From assembly GCA_030737835.1 (NCBI GenBank), contig JAUJYN010000022.1:898712-962711 (forward strand): a stretch of 64,000 bases of DNA. Direction: 5' to 3'. Shown in pieces: positions 1 to 11,361 of the stretch (within the stretch, counting starts at the first letter, position 1; every line of letters starts with the position of its first letter). The notes beneath the pieces were generated by a model. The model made no database searches, was not told the origin of the DNA, and saw only the letters and a program-made list of their open reading frames with translations. This DNA is from Acorus gramineus (Eukaryota > Streptophyta > Magnoliopsida > Acorales > Acoraceae). The translations under genes and the position numbers were made by a program.

Positions 1-2
1 CC

Positions 3-3000
3 AGGAGCCAGGACCAGGGACAGCGCAGGAAGAAGAGGGCCCGCTTTGATCGGTCAGCGGCTGCCCCTCCTCCAGCAGATGTGGTGCCAGCGCGAGGTCC
101 AGCACCCATCGCAGCAGTGCCGGTCCAGGCGAGGCGACCAGAGTTGCGGCGCTGTTATCACTGTCAGCGCATCGGGCATATCTTGTATAATTGCCCTGAT
201 GCTGGCCGACCCAGAGTGATGCCTCCACAGCAGCAGCAGCAGCAGCCTCAGCGCCAGCTGCAGCAGCAGCCTCAGCGTCAGCAGCAGCCACGGGGTGGCC
301 AGGTTGACCAGAGGAGGCAGCCAGCGCAGCCGGCGAGGCGTGCCCCTGCTCCTCAGCCGCAGTTCGTGCAGGGCCGAGTGGCAGCGCTTTCGGCAGAGGA
401 GGCTCAGGCATCAGGCAGCGTGGTCAGAGGTATTGTTCAGATCTCCCAGCTCCTTGCATATGTATTTTTTGATTCCGGAGCCACACACTCGTTCGTGTCT
501 CCCGCTTTCGCGAGACGGACGGGCGTGGCGTCCGCTCCTTTAGATGCTGTCTTAGAGATATCATTGCCCGTGGGAGACCGTATTCTCCTCAGTTCAGTGT
601 ACCGAGGGTGTACGGTAGAGGTCGCGGAGCATGAGTTTCCGGTGGAGTTGGTGGAGCTTGCTATGTCAGATTTTGATGCCATCCTGGGAATGGATTGGCT
701 TGCAGCTAGTCATGCCAGCATCGACTGTTTTGCCAAGTCGGTGTCTTTCCACCTTCCGGGTCGGAGGTCCTTCCAGTTCGTGGGCGATAACGACGTGGCC
801 CCTTTGGGGTTCGTGTCGTCCATGCAGGCGTGGAGACTCCTTCAGGGTGGATGCGAGGGCTTTCTAGCGTATATTGCTCAGGAGGATGCACCGCTGCAGG
901 CAGATATCAGTCAGACTCCGGTCGTGGCAGAGTATCCCCAGGTTTTTCCCGATGATCTTCCGGGATTACCGCCGGATCGCGCGATCGAGTTTGAGATCAA
1001 TCTGGTTCCGGGGACCAAGCCGTTATCGAGAGCTCCGTACCGGATGGCCCCTGCAGAGCTGAGGGTGCTCAAGGAGCAGTTGGAGGAGTTGCTGGAGAAG
1101 GGCTTCGCACGTCCGAGTGTTTCTCCGTGGGGAGCCCCTGTCCTGTTCGTCCGGAAGAAGGACGGTTCGCTGCGGCTGTGTATTGATTACAGGCAGCTGA
1201 ATAAACGGACAGTGAAGAACAAGTACCCGTTGCCGCGGATCGACGATCTGTTTGACCAGCTCCAGGGAGCGCGTGTCTTTTCCAAGATCGATCTCCGCTC
1301 GGGGTACTATCAGCTGAAGATCCGGGAGTCAGACATTCCGAAGACGGCCTTTCGCACCCGGTATGGGCACTACGAGTTCAGAGTACTGCCATTCGGGTTG
1401 ACGAACGCGCCGGCGGCCTTCATGGATCTGATGAACCGGGTATTTCGGCCCTTCCTCGACTCCTTTGTGGTAGTATTCATCGATGACATATTGGTGTACT
1501 CGAGGAGTCTTGAGGAGCACGCTCACCATCTTCGCACTGTCTTGGAGACTTTGGCCAGACATCAGTTGTTCGCCAAGTTCAGCAAGTGCGAGTTCTGGTT
1601 GGAGCGTATGGCCTTTCTGGGCCATGTGATTTCCGGTGAGGGCATATCTGTGGACCCGGAGAAGACGCTCGCCGTGTCGAATTGGCGTCGACCGTCGAAC
1701 CCCACAGAGATTCGGAGCTTCTTGGGCTTGGCGGGTTATTACAGGAGGTTTGTCGAGGGTTTCTCGAAGATAGCCGTTCCTCTTACCCGCCTCACTCGGA
1801 AGGATGTTCGGTTCGAGTGGTCCCCTGCTTGCGAGGAGAGCTTCCAGGAGCTGAAGCGAAGGCTCACCTCAGCGCCAGTTCTTACCCTTCCGTCTGGGAG
1901 TGGTGGGTTCACAGTTTACACAGATGCATCGCAGTTGGGTGTGGGTTGCGTCCTGATGCAGCACGGTAAGGTTGTGGCTTACGCGTCTCGTCAGTTGAAG
2001 CCCCATGAGCAGAATTACCCCACCCACGACCTTGAGTTGGCAGCGATCATCTTTGCGCTGAAGATGTGGAGGCATTACCTCTATGGAGAGGAGTTCGAGC
2101 TCTTTACTGATCATAAGAGCTTGACATATCTGCAGTCCCAGCCGGAGCTCAACATGCGTCAGAGACGTTGGGTTGAGTTCCTGACGGACTACGATTGTGA
2201 CATCGCTTACCATCCGGGTAAGGCGAATGTCATGGCAGATGCGCTCAGTAGGCAGCCCTTGGGCATGGCCGCCCATATGGCTGTCCGTCGTTGGAGGCTT
2301 CTGGAGGAGGTCGCTTGCTGGATCAGTGTTCGAGAGACTCCTGCTGGTGGCTTTTTGGCCAGGCTAGTGGTGCAGCCAGTCCTTCTCGACGATATCCGCA
2401 CGGCTCAGGCTCAGGATCCGCATTTTATAGTCCTCTCTGAAGGCGTCGCCCGGGGCGAGCGTCCGGACTACCAGATTCGCGCGGACGGGATCCTGCGATT
2501 CAGAGGCCGAGTGTGCATTCCCGACGACGCAGAGCTGAAGCGGAAGATTCTGGACGAGGCCCATCGCTCGAGGTACACAGTGCATCCTGGTGGCACGAAG
2601 ATGTACAGGGGCCTTCGTCGCGGCTACTGGTGGCGCGGGATGAAGACGGATATTGCCCGTTTCGTTGCCCGATGCCTAGTATGCCAGCAGGTGAAGTCGG
2701 AGCATCAGCGCCCTGCGGGGAAGCTGCAGTCCATTGAGATCCCTCAGTGGAAGTGGGAGCAGATCACCATGGACTTCGTCTCGGGTTTGCCGAGGTCACG
2801 TTCGGGTCGCGATGCCATCTGGGTGATCGTCGACCGGCTGACGAAGTCTGCTCATTTCCTCCCCATCCGACTCACCGATTCTCTGGACACCCTGGCGCAG
2901 TTATTTGTCTCCGAGATTGTCCGTCTCCATGGCACTCCAGTCAGCATCATTTCCGATCGAGACGCGCGTTTTACTTCGAGGTTCTGGCGTAGCCTCCAGC

Positions 3001-3305
3001 ACGCCCTTGGTACGAACCTCCATTTCAGTACAGCGTTTCATCCGCAGACGGACGGCCAGTCGGAGAGGACGATCCAGACTCTTGAGGATATGCTGCGGGC
3101 CTGTGTTCTCGATTTTGGGGGCAGTTGGGAGAGGCACCTTCCGTTGGTGGAGTTTGCCTACAACAACAGCTACCACTCGAGCATCCGGATGGCTCCTTAC
3201 GAGGCACTCTATGGCCGCAGCTGCAGGTCCCCCTGTGTTGGGACGAGGTCGGAGAGCGCCAGTTGGAGGGACCAGAGATCGTTCACCAGACCTCAGAGAT
3301 GGTGA
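3..3305 (+). CDS. Ty3/gypsy chromovirus gag-pol polyprotein, 5' partial, ends early by frameshift
   Basis: Open from the window edge, so the true start lies to the left; the GTG at 81 is not a meaningful start. In order: a basic, Gln-rich gag tail with one CX2CX4HX4C zinc knuckle (153-194); an aspartic protease with DSGATHSF (Asp codon 471); reverse transcriptase with the FIDD active site (Asp codons 1482 and 1485); RNase H with YTDAS (Asp codon 1923); integrase with an HHCC-type zinc finger (CLVC 2673-2684) and catalytic Asp 2772, Asp 2955 and Glu 3063, a D-60-D-35-E spacing. These enzymes cut the polyprotein, copy element RNA into DNA and insert it into chromosomes. All key residues seen are present. 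The frame is lost just after the integrase core, near 3228-3234, and the ORF runs 24 spurious codons to a stop. Domain order and sequence fit the Tekay/Del branch of chromoviruses; the branch name is inference. Confidence 0.95.
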   Translation, partial: RSQDQGQRRKKRARFDRSAAAPPPADVVPARGPAPIAAVPVQARRPELRRCYHCQRIGHILYNCPDAGRPRVMPPQQQQQQPQRQLQQQPQRQQQPRGGQVDQRRQPAQPARRAPAPQPQFVQGRVAALSAEEAQASGSVVRGIVQISQLLAYVFFDSGATHSFVSPAFARRTGVASAPLDAVLEISLPVGDRILLSSVYRGCTVEVAEHEFPVELVELAMSDFDAILGMDWLAASHASIDCFAKSVSFHLPGRRSFQFVGDNDVAPLGFVSSMQAWRLLQGGCEGFLAYIAQEDAPLQADISQTPVVAEYPQVFPDDLPGLPPDRAIEFEINLVPGTKPLSRAPYRMAPAELRVLKEQLEELLEKGFARPSVSPWGAPVLFVRKKDGSLRLCIDYRQLNKRTVKNKYPLPRIDDLFDQLQGARVFSKIDLRSGYYQLKIRESDIPKTAFRTRYGHYEFRVLPFGLTNAPAAFMDLMNRVFRPFLDSFVVVFIDDILVYSRSLEEHAHHLRTVLETLARHQLFAKFSKCEFWLERMAFLGHVISGEGISVDPEKTLAVSNWRRPSNPTEIRSFLGLAGYYRRFVEGFSKIAVPLTRLTRKDVRFEWSPACEESFQELKRRLTSAPVLTLPSGSGGFTVYTDASQLGVGCVLMQHGKVVAYASRQLKPHEQNYPTHDLELAAIIFALKMWRHYLYGEEFELFTDHKSLTYLQSQPELNMRQRRWVEFLTDYDCDIAYHPGKANVMADALSRQPLGMAAHMAVRRWRLLEEVACWISVRETPAGGFLARLVVQPVLLDDIRTAQAQDPHFIVLSEGVARGERPDYQIRADGILRFRGRVCIPDDAELKRKILDEAHRSRYTVHPGGTKMYRGLRRGYWWRGMKTDIARFVARCLVCQQVKSEHQRPAGKLQSIEIPQWKWEQITMDFVSGLPRSRSGRDAIWVIVDRLTKSAHFLPIRLTDSLDTLAQLFVSEIVRLHGTPVSIISDRDARFTSRFWRSLQHALGTNLHFSTAFHPQTDGQSERTIQTLEDMLRACVLDFGGSWERHLPLVEFAYNNSYHSSIRMAPYEALYGRSCRSPCVGTRSESASWRDQRSFTRPQRW

Positions 3306-3811
3306 AGACGATTCGCGAGCGTATCCGAGTCGCTCAGAGTCGTCAGAAGTGCTACGCCGACCGTCGTCGCCGTGAGCTCACCTTCGAGGTTGGTGACCAT
3401 GTGTTCTTGAAGGTGTCCCCGATGAAGGGCATCTTCCGATTCGGTGTGCGGGGCAAGCTGAGTCCGCGTTTCATTGGGCCGTTCCTCATCCTCGAGCGAG
3501 TTGGAGAGGTGGCCTATCGCATAGCTCTGCCCCCACAGTTGGCTCAGGCTCATGACGTCTTCCATGTCTCGCAGCTGAGGCGATATGTCCACGATCCTGC
3601 TCACGTCATCCCGTTCGAGCCGCTCGTCTTCGAGCCGGACTTGTCTTTCGTTGAGCAGCCGATTGAGATCCTGGACCGCCGCGAGAAGAGGCTCCGCACC
3701 AAGACCGTCCAGCTGGTCAAGGTGCGATGGCAGCACCGTTCCGGTGCCGAGGCCACTTGGGAGCTCGAGGACGCCATGCGTGACGCGTATCCGCATCTTT
3801 TCCCTTCTTAG
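3233..3811 (+). pseudogene. C-terminal part of the same polyprotein: integrase tail and chromodomain, shifted frame
   Basis: Continues the polyprotein in the next frame, picking up directly at the CWDEVGE block that follows the integrase core in this family. A GPY/F-type integrase module (KLSPRFIGPF, about 3450-3495) is followed by a chromodomain at about 3660-3808 (KVRWQHRSG and ATWELEDAMR), ending at the TAG at 3809-3811. The chromodomain is known to direct integration towards heterochromatin in chromoviruses. One base appears to be missing in or beside a C run at 3228-3232, so integrase core and chromodomain are no longer in one frame. Apart from this, both halves look intact, so the break is young or a sequencing error. 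Confidence 0.9.
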
Positions 3812-3846
3812 ATGTTCTTGTATTTATTTTGAGGACAAAATTTCCT

Positions 3847-3859
3847 AAGGGGGGGAGAA
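3847..3859 (+). promoter_or_regulatory. Polypurine tract of the left-edge element
   Basis: A purine-only run (AAGGGGGGGAGAA) lies immediately before the TG that opens the 3' LTR. In LTR retrotransposons this tract survives RNase H and primes plus-strand DNA. The same tract recurs before the LTR at 31226. Confidence 0.9.
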
Positions 3860-4274
3860 TGTTATATATGTGTCACTTTTTGCCTGCTGGTAACCATTGG
3901 AGCATTTTGGCAGTTTTTGAGTTTTTTTCGTTTTTCGATCGGAACCGAAAATTTTTGGAATGTTAGCTATCGTCCTGTGTTTGAGGACTCCGATTGAAAA
4001 TCTAACTGCATATTATGTGTCCTGGTGCCATTCTAAGCCACTCACGAAAATTTCATCGAATTCCGGTAACGTTTCTGAAATTTCACAGTTCCGCGGCGTA
4101 TCCGGGTTTTGACGGAGCGAGAAGTCATTGGGAGAGTTGACTCGGTCAAAGTGGGCCCATGACTTGGTCAACCCTTTTTGTTTTTTGTGTGGTTGGGTTG
4201 ACCCAAGTCAAATCCCACTTAAAACCAACTTAAACCTAATTAAACCTAGGTTAGCCCTAATTAAGTTGGTTGAC

Positions 4275-4281
4275 TATTTAA
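4275..4281 (+). promoter_or_regulatory. TATA-like element of the type-A LTR
   Basis: TATTTAA lies about 415 bp into the LTR and about 30 bp upstream of a conserved CACTATTCAT stretch that several type-A copies share. The sister copy at 52223 has a better TATATAAA at the same place (52486-52493). Position and conservation suggest the RNA polymerase II start is near 4305-4315; this is inference. Confidence 0.5.
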
Positions 4282-4595
4282 GTGGATCTAAAAAGTGCTC
4301 TTCACTATTCATTATCTTCTCCAACACATTTTCTCTCTCCCCCTCTCTCTTTTTCAAGCTTTTGAGCCACCTAGAGTTCTCAAAACTTAAAACTCAAATC
4401 ATAGAAAGGATAGATCCGGTCCCGATCTACACCCCGGTGTCTTCGGATTCGAATTCCAGCGTGTCTTGCCCTTTCTCCCCCTCTCTTCTCCTCAGATCTG
4501 AGCCATTTCGGAGGTGGGAAGAGGTCTTGGTGGTGGAGACCCTTGGAGAGGCGTTTCGGTGCGCGGAGAGCAACCGAACTTCCTTCCTTCCCTTG

Positions 4596-5491
4596 GTAAG
4601 CTCTTTTTCCTTCTTTTTTTTGCTTCGATGCTTGTTAGGAGGGTGGTTTTGAGGTCGGGTAGTGGTCGGAAGCCATTGGTGGCCGGTGGTTGGTGGTAGA
4701 GGTGCTCGGACAGGGTGGTGGTCTGTCCTGGGCAGGATGGCAGCACAGGCGCAGCAGGCAGGCGCAGCTGGCGTGCAATGGCAGGGCGCGCGCGTGCGTA
4801 CGCGTGGACGTGCGCGCGGGCGTGCGCTCGGGTGGCGTAGGCGCGGGTGTGCTGGACGCTGGGCGTGCTGGCTGTGTTGGGTGCTGGGTGTGCTGGGCGA
4901 GGGTGCTGGGCGCTGGGCGCTGAGCACCGTGCGGGAGCATGCGCGCGGGGAGCTGGGCAGAGGCGCAGGCGTGCGCGCGGTGAGGTGAGTAGTGGGTGCG
5001 AGCGGGCAGGTGCGCGTGCGGGGCGCTGCGCTGGGGCGCAGTGCGCGCGGGTGCACCGGTGCGGGGCTGGTCGAGCAGATGGTGCGAGTGGGTGATGCGC
5101 GCGGGGTGCGCGCGGGGCGAGGCTGGTAGTGCGCACGAAGTGCGCGCGGGTAGAAGCGCTGGACGCGGGGTGTGCGGTGTGCGCGCGGGCTGCTGCGCTG
5201 CGGCGCAGTGGGCGCGCGATGCACCCAGGGAGCTCGGCGGCATGTCCTGGCGTGCGGGCAGGGGCTCGGCAGGGCGCCTGGGCGCGCGGGCTGGGGCGCG
5301 GCGGTGCATCAGGGGGCAGGTAGCCGTGCGGGTGGTTGCCGGGGGTGCGGGAGTGAGTCGGGGGTGCTCGGGCTAGCGTGCATACGGGCCGTATGTACGT
5401 CTGCCCGAGTGTTGGGTACTTTTGGAGTATTTTTGTGTATTTTTGTGGTATTTGTGGATTTTTACTCACCAGTTGATACCCTGTCTTGCAG
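4596..5491 (+). other. Intron-like block 1 of the type-A LTR, CpG-rich
   Basis: Starts with GTAAGC after TTG and ends with CTTGCAG, 896 bp. The middle (about 4740-5390) is dense in GCGCG and GTGCG, with many CpG sites and few stops, giving spurious Arg/Ala/Gly/Pro-rich reading frames on both strands. The last 90 bp turn T-rich like a plant 3' splice site. A perfect 7-bp inverted repeat (CATACGG/CCGTATG) sits about 105 bp before the acceptor. Both boundaries are conserved in the other copies. Splicing is inferred, not shown. Confidence 0.55.
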
Positions 5492-5527
5492 ATCTTGACG
5501 GACGGTCGCGCGACGACCCGACTTCCG
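5492..5527 (+). other. 36-nt micro-exon-like segment
   Basis: Lies between TTGCAG and GTGAGT and contains GGACGGTCGCGCGACGACCC. All five complete type-A-style copies are 36 nt long (5492-5527, 17968-18003, 35526-35561, 42199-42234, 54017-54052), and so is the copy at 63023-63058. Type B/C copies have another sequence of 35-39 nt in the same place. Constant length and both splice-like borders suggest a real exon; coding use is unknown. Confidence 0.5.
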
Positions 5528-6614
5528 GTGAGTGGGACAACCCAACCCAGTTGGGAGGCGATATATGCACTTGGGCGTATATCGTCCTCCCCTGGGGCAC
5601 CATAGAGTAAAATTAACCTGTTTAATATGTAATCCTTGCAGCATGATTGATATGTAGTATGCATGCTACCCTAGACTGAATATGTTAGGGACTTGCACCC
5701 TTAGGATGTGTAAGAGCCATGCATCTTGTCCCCTTGTTATCATGCTAGGAAAGCCTCGGCCTTTGTATGCTCCTATTAGTTTAATTTGTTAAATTAAATG
5801 CAACTGGTAATATTAATGCATGCCTTAGGGATATTAAGGGGCCTTGCAAGGTCAACATTGAGACTCGGGCTAGGGTGCTCCGTGTTCCTTGTTTGGTTGT
5901 CGGGGTGTCCTATATCGGGACCTCCTGTTGCCCTCCCAAGGTTTCTTTTCCCGTCTATATTAATGCATGTTCCCCGCATCTTGCTTATGCGCCCTGGAGG
6001 AATTCTGATGAATTCAAGACACTAGAGTTGTAGAGATGGGTTGTCAGCGGATCCGAGTGGATCATATGCGTGTGGGTAGGCTGTTTCTCTCCCCTTCGTT
6101 GGATCCGTGTAGGGACTCCTCAACATAGACAGACTATCCTGACAGAGGGCTCCCATTTGTAGGCACCTCCTGATCTTGGACTCGGACTGTGCTGAACGTG
6201 GGAGTAGACCAGGCAATAGCAGGCTATCCTGACAGAGGGCTCCCATCAGTAGGCACCTCCTGATCTTGGACTCGGACTGTGCTGAATGTGGGAGTAGACC
6301 AGGTAAGCTACGGTGTGGGGGAGAGGCTATCGGTGGACCAAGGGTGATTAACAGCCTAGTCAGTCCCAATATCCTATGTCACCTATTGAGGGGTGAGGGT
6401 GAGGGTGTATGGATATGTATGGATGTGTATGAATGATTATCAGTCCCAATATCCTATGTCACCTATTGAGGGGTGAGGGTGAGGGTGTGGTGGTTCGGCG
6501 ATGTACGAACTACTGGATTTATGTTGATTATTTGTGGTTGATATATAGCTGTGATGCATGGGTTGTGCTGTTCACTGAGCGTGTGGCTCACCCCTCGCAT
6601 AATTGTTTTTCCAG
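5528..6614 (+). other. Intron-like block 2 of the type-A LTR
   Basis: Starts GTGAGT and ends TTTTTCCAG, 1087 bp, AT-richer than block 1. It carries the 90-bp tandem repeat (6134-6303), a twice-repeated G-rich module (6361 and 6441) and, 24 bp before the acceptor, the stem TGAGC/GCTCA (6576-6590). The same order is seen in the other LTRs. Confidence 0.5.
6134..6303 (+). repeat. 90-bp tandem repeat, two copies, inside the LTR
   Basis: CTATCCTGACAGAGGGCTCC recurs at 6134 and 6224, with GTGGGAGTAGACCAGG closing each unit. The same module occurs one to three times in the other LTRs (three times in minus orientation at about 8449-8920), so copy number varies between elements. Confidence 0.85.
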
Positions 6615-7014
6615 TGATTACTGAGGAGGATTTGAAGGAGGAGCTCCCTGAGCGACTGCACCAGTAGCGGAGTAGCGCTACGTCCCGCGAGTTTCTGAGG
6701 CCATCAGCATCTTTCCTTTTTATTGTATGTATATATTTCCGTGCTTGGGCACCCAGTTGTGTATTATTTGGATGTATGTGTGTATATTGGCTCTCACAGG
6801 ACATTTGATTTGTATCGAGTCTGTAGTATGTTTTTGGATTACAGACTCAGTCTTTTAGCTTCCGCATCTGTGTATATATTATGTCAGCCTTGCTTTCATC
6901 TATGTTGTTGTCATTTTAGTTGTTGTTAGAGTGATTTATTGATTCCCTGTTTAGACTGCTGATATCTTGTATACACTTGCCGCGACCCGGGGACGGACGC
7001 CCTGGGGTGTGACA

Positions 7015-8194
7015 CGCTGCCGCGCCCCTGCCCGCTCGCCCAGACACGCCGCACGCTCGTGCGCACACTCGCGCGCGCCCGCGCGCACCGCGCGTCCAGC
7101 CTTGCGCCTACCCGCGCGTACTGCGCCCCTGCGTAGCACCCCGCACGCACCGCAAGCACTGCGCCCCTGCGCAGCACTCCGCGCGCACGCCCGTGCGCCC
7201 CTGCGTTCGCGCGCACTTGCCCAGCGCCCCCGACTACGCGCGCCTGCTTTGCCTTCGCGCGCAGACTCGCGCGCACGCGCGCGGATGACCCTGCACGCGC
7301 GTCCGAGCCAACCCCACCACCTCCCTCAACCCTCCCACACCCCAAACACTCATGCACACCTTGCACAACCAAAAACACATCCTCAACATGCATCTAAACA
7401 AGAAATAGGGGGGAGGAAGGCTTACCCAAGGGAGGAAAGGAAAGGAGGGAAGATCGGGTGCTCTTCGCGCACCGAAACGCCACCACCAAAACCACCACTA
7501 CCAAGACCTCCCTCATCCATAGAAAGGCTGAAAAACAGACGAGAAAAGGGAGCTAAGAGAGGAGGTCAACAAGGGGAAAATCGAAACCGAGACCATGGAA
7601 GGATAGATCGGGTCTCACCTTCCTTTTCTCCTTCTAGGGTTTTCCAATCCAACACCTTCTACTAGATCAAATGGGGGGTTTAAAGAGAGGGATGTGAGAG
7701 CTTTTGAGAGAGATGGAGAAGAAGATGAATAGGGGGGGATCCTATTTGTGGGCGTGGACTTAAAGGGGGCCACACACACACACCACACACTCACACACTC
7801 ACACTTAGAAAAAAAAATAGGTTAAGCTAGGTTTAGGTGAACTTTGACTTGGGTCAACCTAACCACACTAACAAACAAAAGGGTTTGACCAAGTCAAGGG
7901 TCAAACTTGACTTGGTCAAGTCTCCCAATGACTTTTCGCTTGGTCAAAACCCGAATACGATTCGGAACTGCAAAATTCTAAACGTTACCGGAATTCGATG
8001 AAATTTTCGTGAGTGGCTTGAAATGGCACCAGGACACATAATGTGCAGTTAGATTTTCAATCGGAGTTCTCAAGCTCATGATGATAGCCAAAAGTCTAAA
8101 ATTTTAACGGTTCCGATCGAAAAAAGAAAAAGTTGAAAAACTACCAAAATGCCCCAATGGTGACCAGAAGGCAAAATGTGACACATATATAACA
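7015..8194 (-). repeat. Type-A LTR, 5' end only (1180 bp), broken by the left-edge element
   Basis: On the minus strand it opens TGTTATATATGTGTCAC at 8194 and runs left through U3 and exon 1 (donor GTAAG at about 7425-7421) into the CpG-rich block, then stops at 7015 where the left-edge element ends. The rest should lie upstream of the window. Its own insertion into the LTR to the right is marked by the abrupt switch at 8195. Confidence 0.9.
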
Positions 8195-10825
8195 TAGACC
8201 ATACCGTCGGTCGAAGAGACCCGGATTTACTGGTCTACACAACACTACTGGATGATCTACATCTAGATAATTGCCCCACGATGTCTTTCAACATCGATAC
8301 ACAACCGGACCCAACAACTATGGGGACGGACGAACAACGAAAGGGTCACGCGGCGATGTGTCTTCACCTCACCCTTACCCTCACTCCTGGAGGGAGACTA
8401 TTGGGACTTTTGGAAGAGACTTAGACTGCTCTACACCCTTGGTCCACCGGTAGCCTCTCCCTCACTCCGTAGCCTCTACCTGGTATACTCACACGATCAG
8501 CACCCTCCGACGCATCGGGGGTACCTACAGATGGGAGCCCTCTGTCAGGACAGCTTTCCAAACGGCGGGGAGTCCCTACGTCGGATCCAACGAAGGGGAG
8601 AACGATCCCAGGCTCGCAATATCATTCGTTAACCCTCTCCTGGGTAGCCTCTACCTAGTATACTCCCACAATCAGTACGCTCCCGAATGCATCGGTGGTA
8701 CCTACGGGTGGGAGCCCTCTGTCAGGACAGCTACACTCGGGCCCCCTCAACACACCACTCTACACCCTTGGTCCACCAGTAGCCTCTCCCTCACTCCGTA
8801 GCCTCTACCTGGTATACTCCCACTATCAGCATCCTCCGATGCATCGGAGGTACCTACAGATGGGAGCCCTCTGTCAGGACAGCTTTCCAATGCCGGGGTG
8901 TCCCTACTCAGATCCAACGAAGGGGAGAACGATAATCACTACTCTCGATAATCACTCTTCGAGATATAAAATACTACTGTACTCCCACACCGTTGCGTCG
9001 CTTAGACACAAAGGGGTTACCTCTACTCTCACGTAGAAGTAAACCCATAAGCTAATGAATTCTCCTGAATTCCAAACGAGGGCATCGCTCGGATGCACGG
9101 GGCGATTACATCGCTAGCGCTCTAACTAATAAGGTACAACCCGACAGCGGGTCATACCCACGCCTATTCCAGCTAGGCCTAATTAGTTTTAACATGCGCA
9201 TAAGTAAGATGCGGGGAAACATATATTATAACAACAAGGTTATAATATTCTCTAAGGCATGCTCATAACAATATATTCTCATTTGATTTAAATAAATTAA
9301 ACTAAATGGGAAACATGCGTAGATCGAGGCTTTTCAAGCATGGGACATGGTGTCTAGGCATGTATGGGCCTCTATACATGTATCATGGATGTATATCCCT
9401 AGCATATAATGTCTAACAAGGCATGGTTACATCATAGTAAAACATGCATTAACATAGATATCTACATATTAGCTAGGGGGGCCCATCGATGCGTGACACG
9501 CGTCTACGCGCGCCGAGCGCATCCCTAGAGAGGGGGGGGGGATTGGAATCGAACCACTCACCTTACAACCCAGGACCTCGCGCATCCCATCCGACGAGAT
9601 CTGCAAGGTAGGGGCATCCAATTTGGTGAGTAACAACACAATTTACACATAGATATTTACTAGAAATACTAAATACTCGGACAAGCATGCATACAGACTT
9701 GCACGCATGCGAGCACGCACGTACGCACGCGAGTCCGAGTGCCCCGACACCTACCCGAACCCTCGGGCAGCCACACGCATGGCCCCCCGCACGCGCACGC
9801 ACGCATATGCACGCACGCACGCGCCCCAGCACCCTTGTCGCACTGTTGCGCACCTGCCCGCGCGCCCAGACGCGCTGCCGCAAGCGCGCACGCTCGTGCA
9901 CGCCTGCGGGCACTGCACGTCCAGCCCGTGCTCCCTAACGGGCACTGCGCGCCCGTGCAGACCCCCACGTATGCCCTAGCACGCGCACGCACGCGCACGC
10001 ACGCGCGCACGCTCACTGGCCCCTAGCCCCGTGCCCAGGCGCATAGCCCCGCGCGTGCGCAAGCTCGTGCGCGCCCGCTCGCGCTAGCACCAGCACATAC
10101 CCCCGCGCCCACTCCGCGCGCCCGCGTGCGTCTGCCCGCCCACTTGCACCTGCCAGCGCCCGCCTGCGAGCACGCAGGTACGCACGCGAGTCTGAGCGCC
10201 CCGACACCTACCCGAACCCTCGGGCAGCCACACGCATGGCCCCACGCACGCATACGCACGCACGCACGCCCCCCAACACCCTTGGCGCACTGTTGCGCGC
10301 CTGCCCGCGCGCCCAGACTCGCTGCCGTGCGTGCGCGCACGCGTGTGCGCACCCGCGGCCAGCGCCCGCCTGCGCGCGCACGCGGGCAGACAACTCCCTG
10401 CACACGCCCAGCCTACCTTTACCCCTTTTTAACCCTCCCCAACCCCTCACACACACCCTAACCCATATGCATAGCATGCATGAACACCCTAAGCTTCCCA
10501 ACAACCCTAAAAATCAAAAGGAAGGGGAAGAGGACTTACCAAAAGAGGGAAATGGAAAGAGGGAGATGCGGGGCTCTCAACGCGCCCACGGCCACCTCAA
10601 CCACCACCACCACCTCTTCAGCCTCCTCAGCCTCCTTCTTGGCTGAAAATCAGGGGGGGAGAACAAGATATGAGAGGGTGCTTGAGAGAGAGGAGATCAA
10701 CAACAACAACAAAACCTACACAAGTTCCTCTTGCACTTGCACCATCTCCTTCTCCATCTCATTGAGAGAGGAAGAGAGGGCTTGAGAGAGAGGAAGAGAG
10801 GGTTTGGATCCCACGTTGGGAATAG

Positions 10826-10862
<37 letters not shown>

Positions 10863-11361
10863 TTGGGGCAACTAAATATCTAAAGAGGGGATGGAAATGA
10901 CCCTTTCATCCCTGACTTAGAAATTCTGCACATGCTTCACTAGAACAGACATAACTTCCTCAATATAGCTCCGAATTGCACAATTCAAAATCCGTTGGAA
11001 AGCTAAGACGTTTATCTACAACTTTCATGTTCATGCCAAGATCAAATAATCCTTCCAGCTATTCCGCAATCTGAGCTAAACATTGAACAGGACTGCTGCC
11101 AGAATTTTCATCCCCAGGGTATACTTGGTAAAATACCCATAACTTTTACTACATGAATCCAGTTGATCTAATTCCACTTTTGTACGAAAGCTAACTCAAA
11201 ACTGAACATCTCATAATAAAATCATATTTAAACCTCTTCATCTTGGATTTTAACAAAATCAAATCCAAATACCAAATTGGAAATACATAACTTCGAGGAG
11301 AGAAAAAAGATTATGTAACCAATTTTTCAATCAGAGCGCTCTAAATGACACAGGCACAACA
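8195..11361 (-). repeat. Type-C LTR, missing its last ~0.6 kb
   Basis: On the minus strand it opens TGTTGTGCCTGTGTCATT at 11361. Intron-like block 1 is 9601-10539 (939 bp, CpG-rich core about 9680-10390), the micro-exon 9562-9600, and the second donor is at 9561-9560. Block 2 carries at least three copies of the GACAGAGGGCTCCCATC module. The LTR is cut at 8195, about 590 bp before the end reached by the intact type-C end at 58962, because a type-A element inserted there. Confidence 0.88.
10830..10857 (+). repeat. (GA)14 microsatellite next to the LTR promoter
   Basis: An uninterrupted GA run; on the LTR's own strand it is a CT tract just downstream of an A/T-rich AATATCT box. The same CT tract appears at 16665-16684, 25402-25426, 47697-47725 and 55955-55974. 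It resembles the pyrimidine patch of plant core promoters; this role is inference. Confidence 0.8.

Larger units (their letters stand above)
3860..7014 (+). repeat. Type-A LTR, 3' LTR of the left-edge gag-pol element (3155 bp)
   Basis: Opens TGTTATATATGTGTCAC directly after the polypurine tract and closes GGTGTGACA at 7014. The 5' LTR is left of the window, so LTR-LTR divergence cannot be read. Parts in order: short U3 with TATA-like TATTTAA (4275-4281); CT-rich start region; intron-like block 4596-5491; micro-exon 5492-5527; second intron-like block 5528-6614; a terminal part with the palindrome GTAGCGCTAC (about 6674-6683). What follows 7014 is the middle of a minus-strand LTR, so this element inserted there; the expected target-site duplication CGCTG can only be matched upstream of the window. 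Confidence 0.9.

Noticed and set aside
4492..5664. Long Arg/Pro/Ala-rich reading frames, on both strands, in the CpG-rich blocks (also about 16647-17772, 25800-26608, 35653-36632, 42384-43159, 52974-54167)
   Set aside because: They arise because GC-rich DNA has few stop codons. They overlap on both strands and in several frames, have no domain, and lie in intron-like blocks.
8449..8920. Regular repeats looking like a CRISPR array
   Set aside because: Unit length is variable, spacers are repeats themselves, and the context is a plant LTR.
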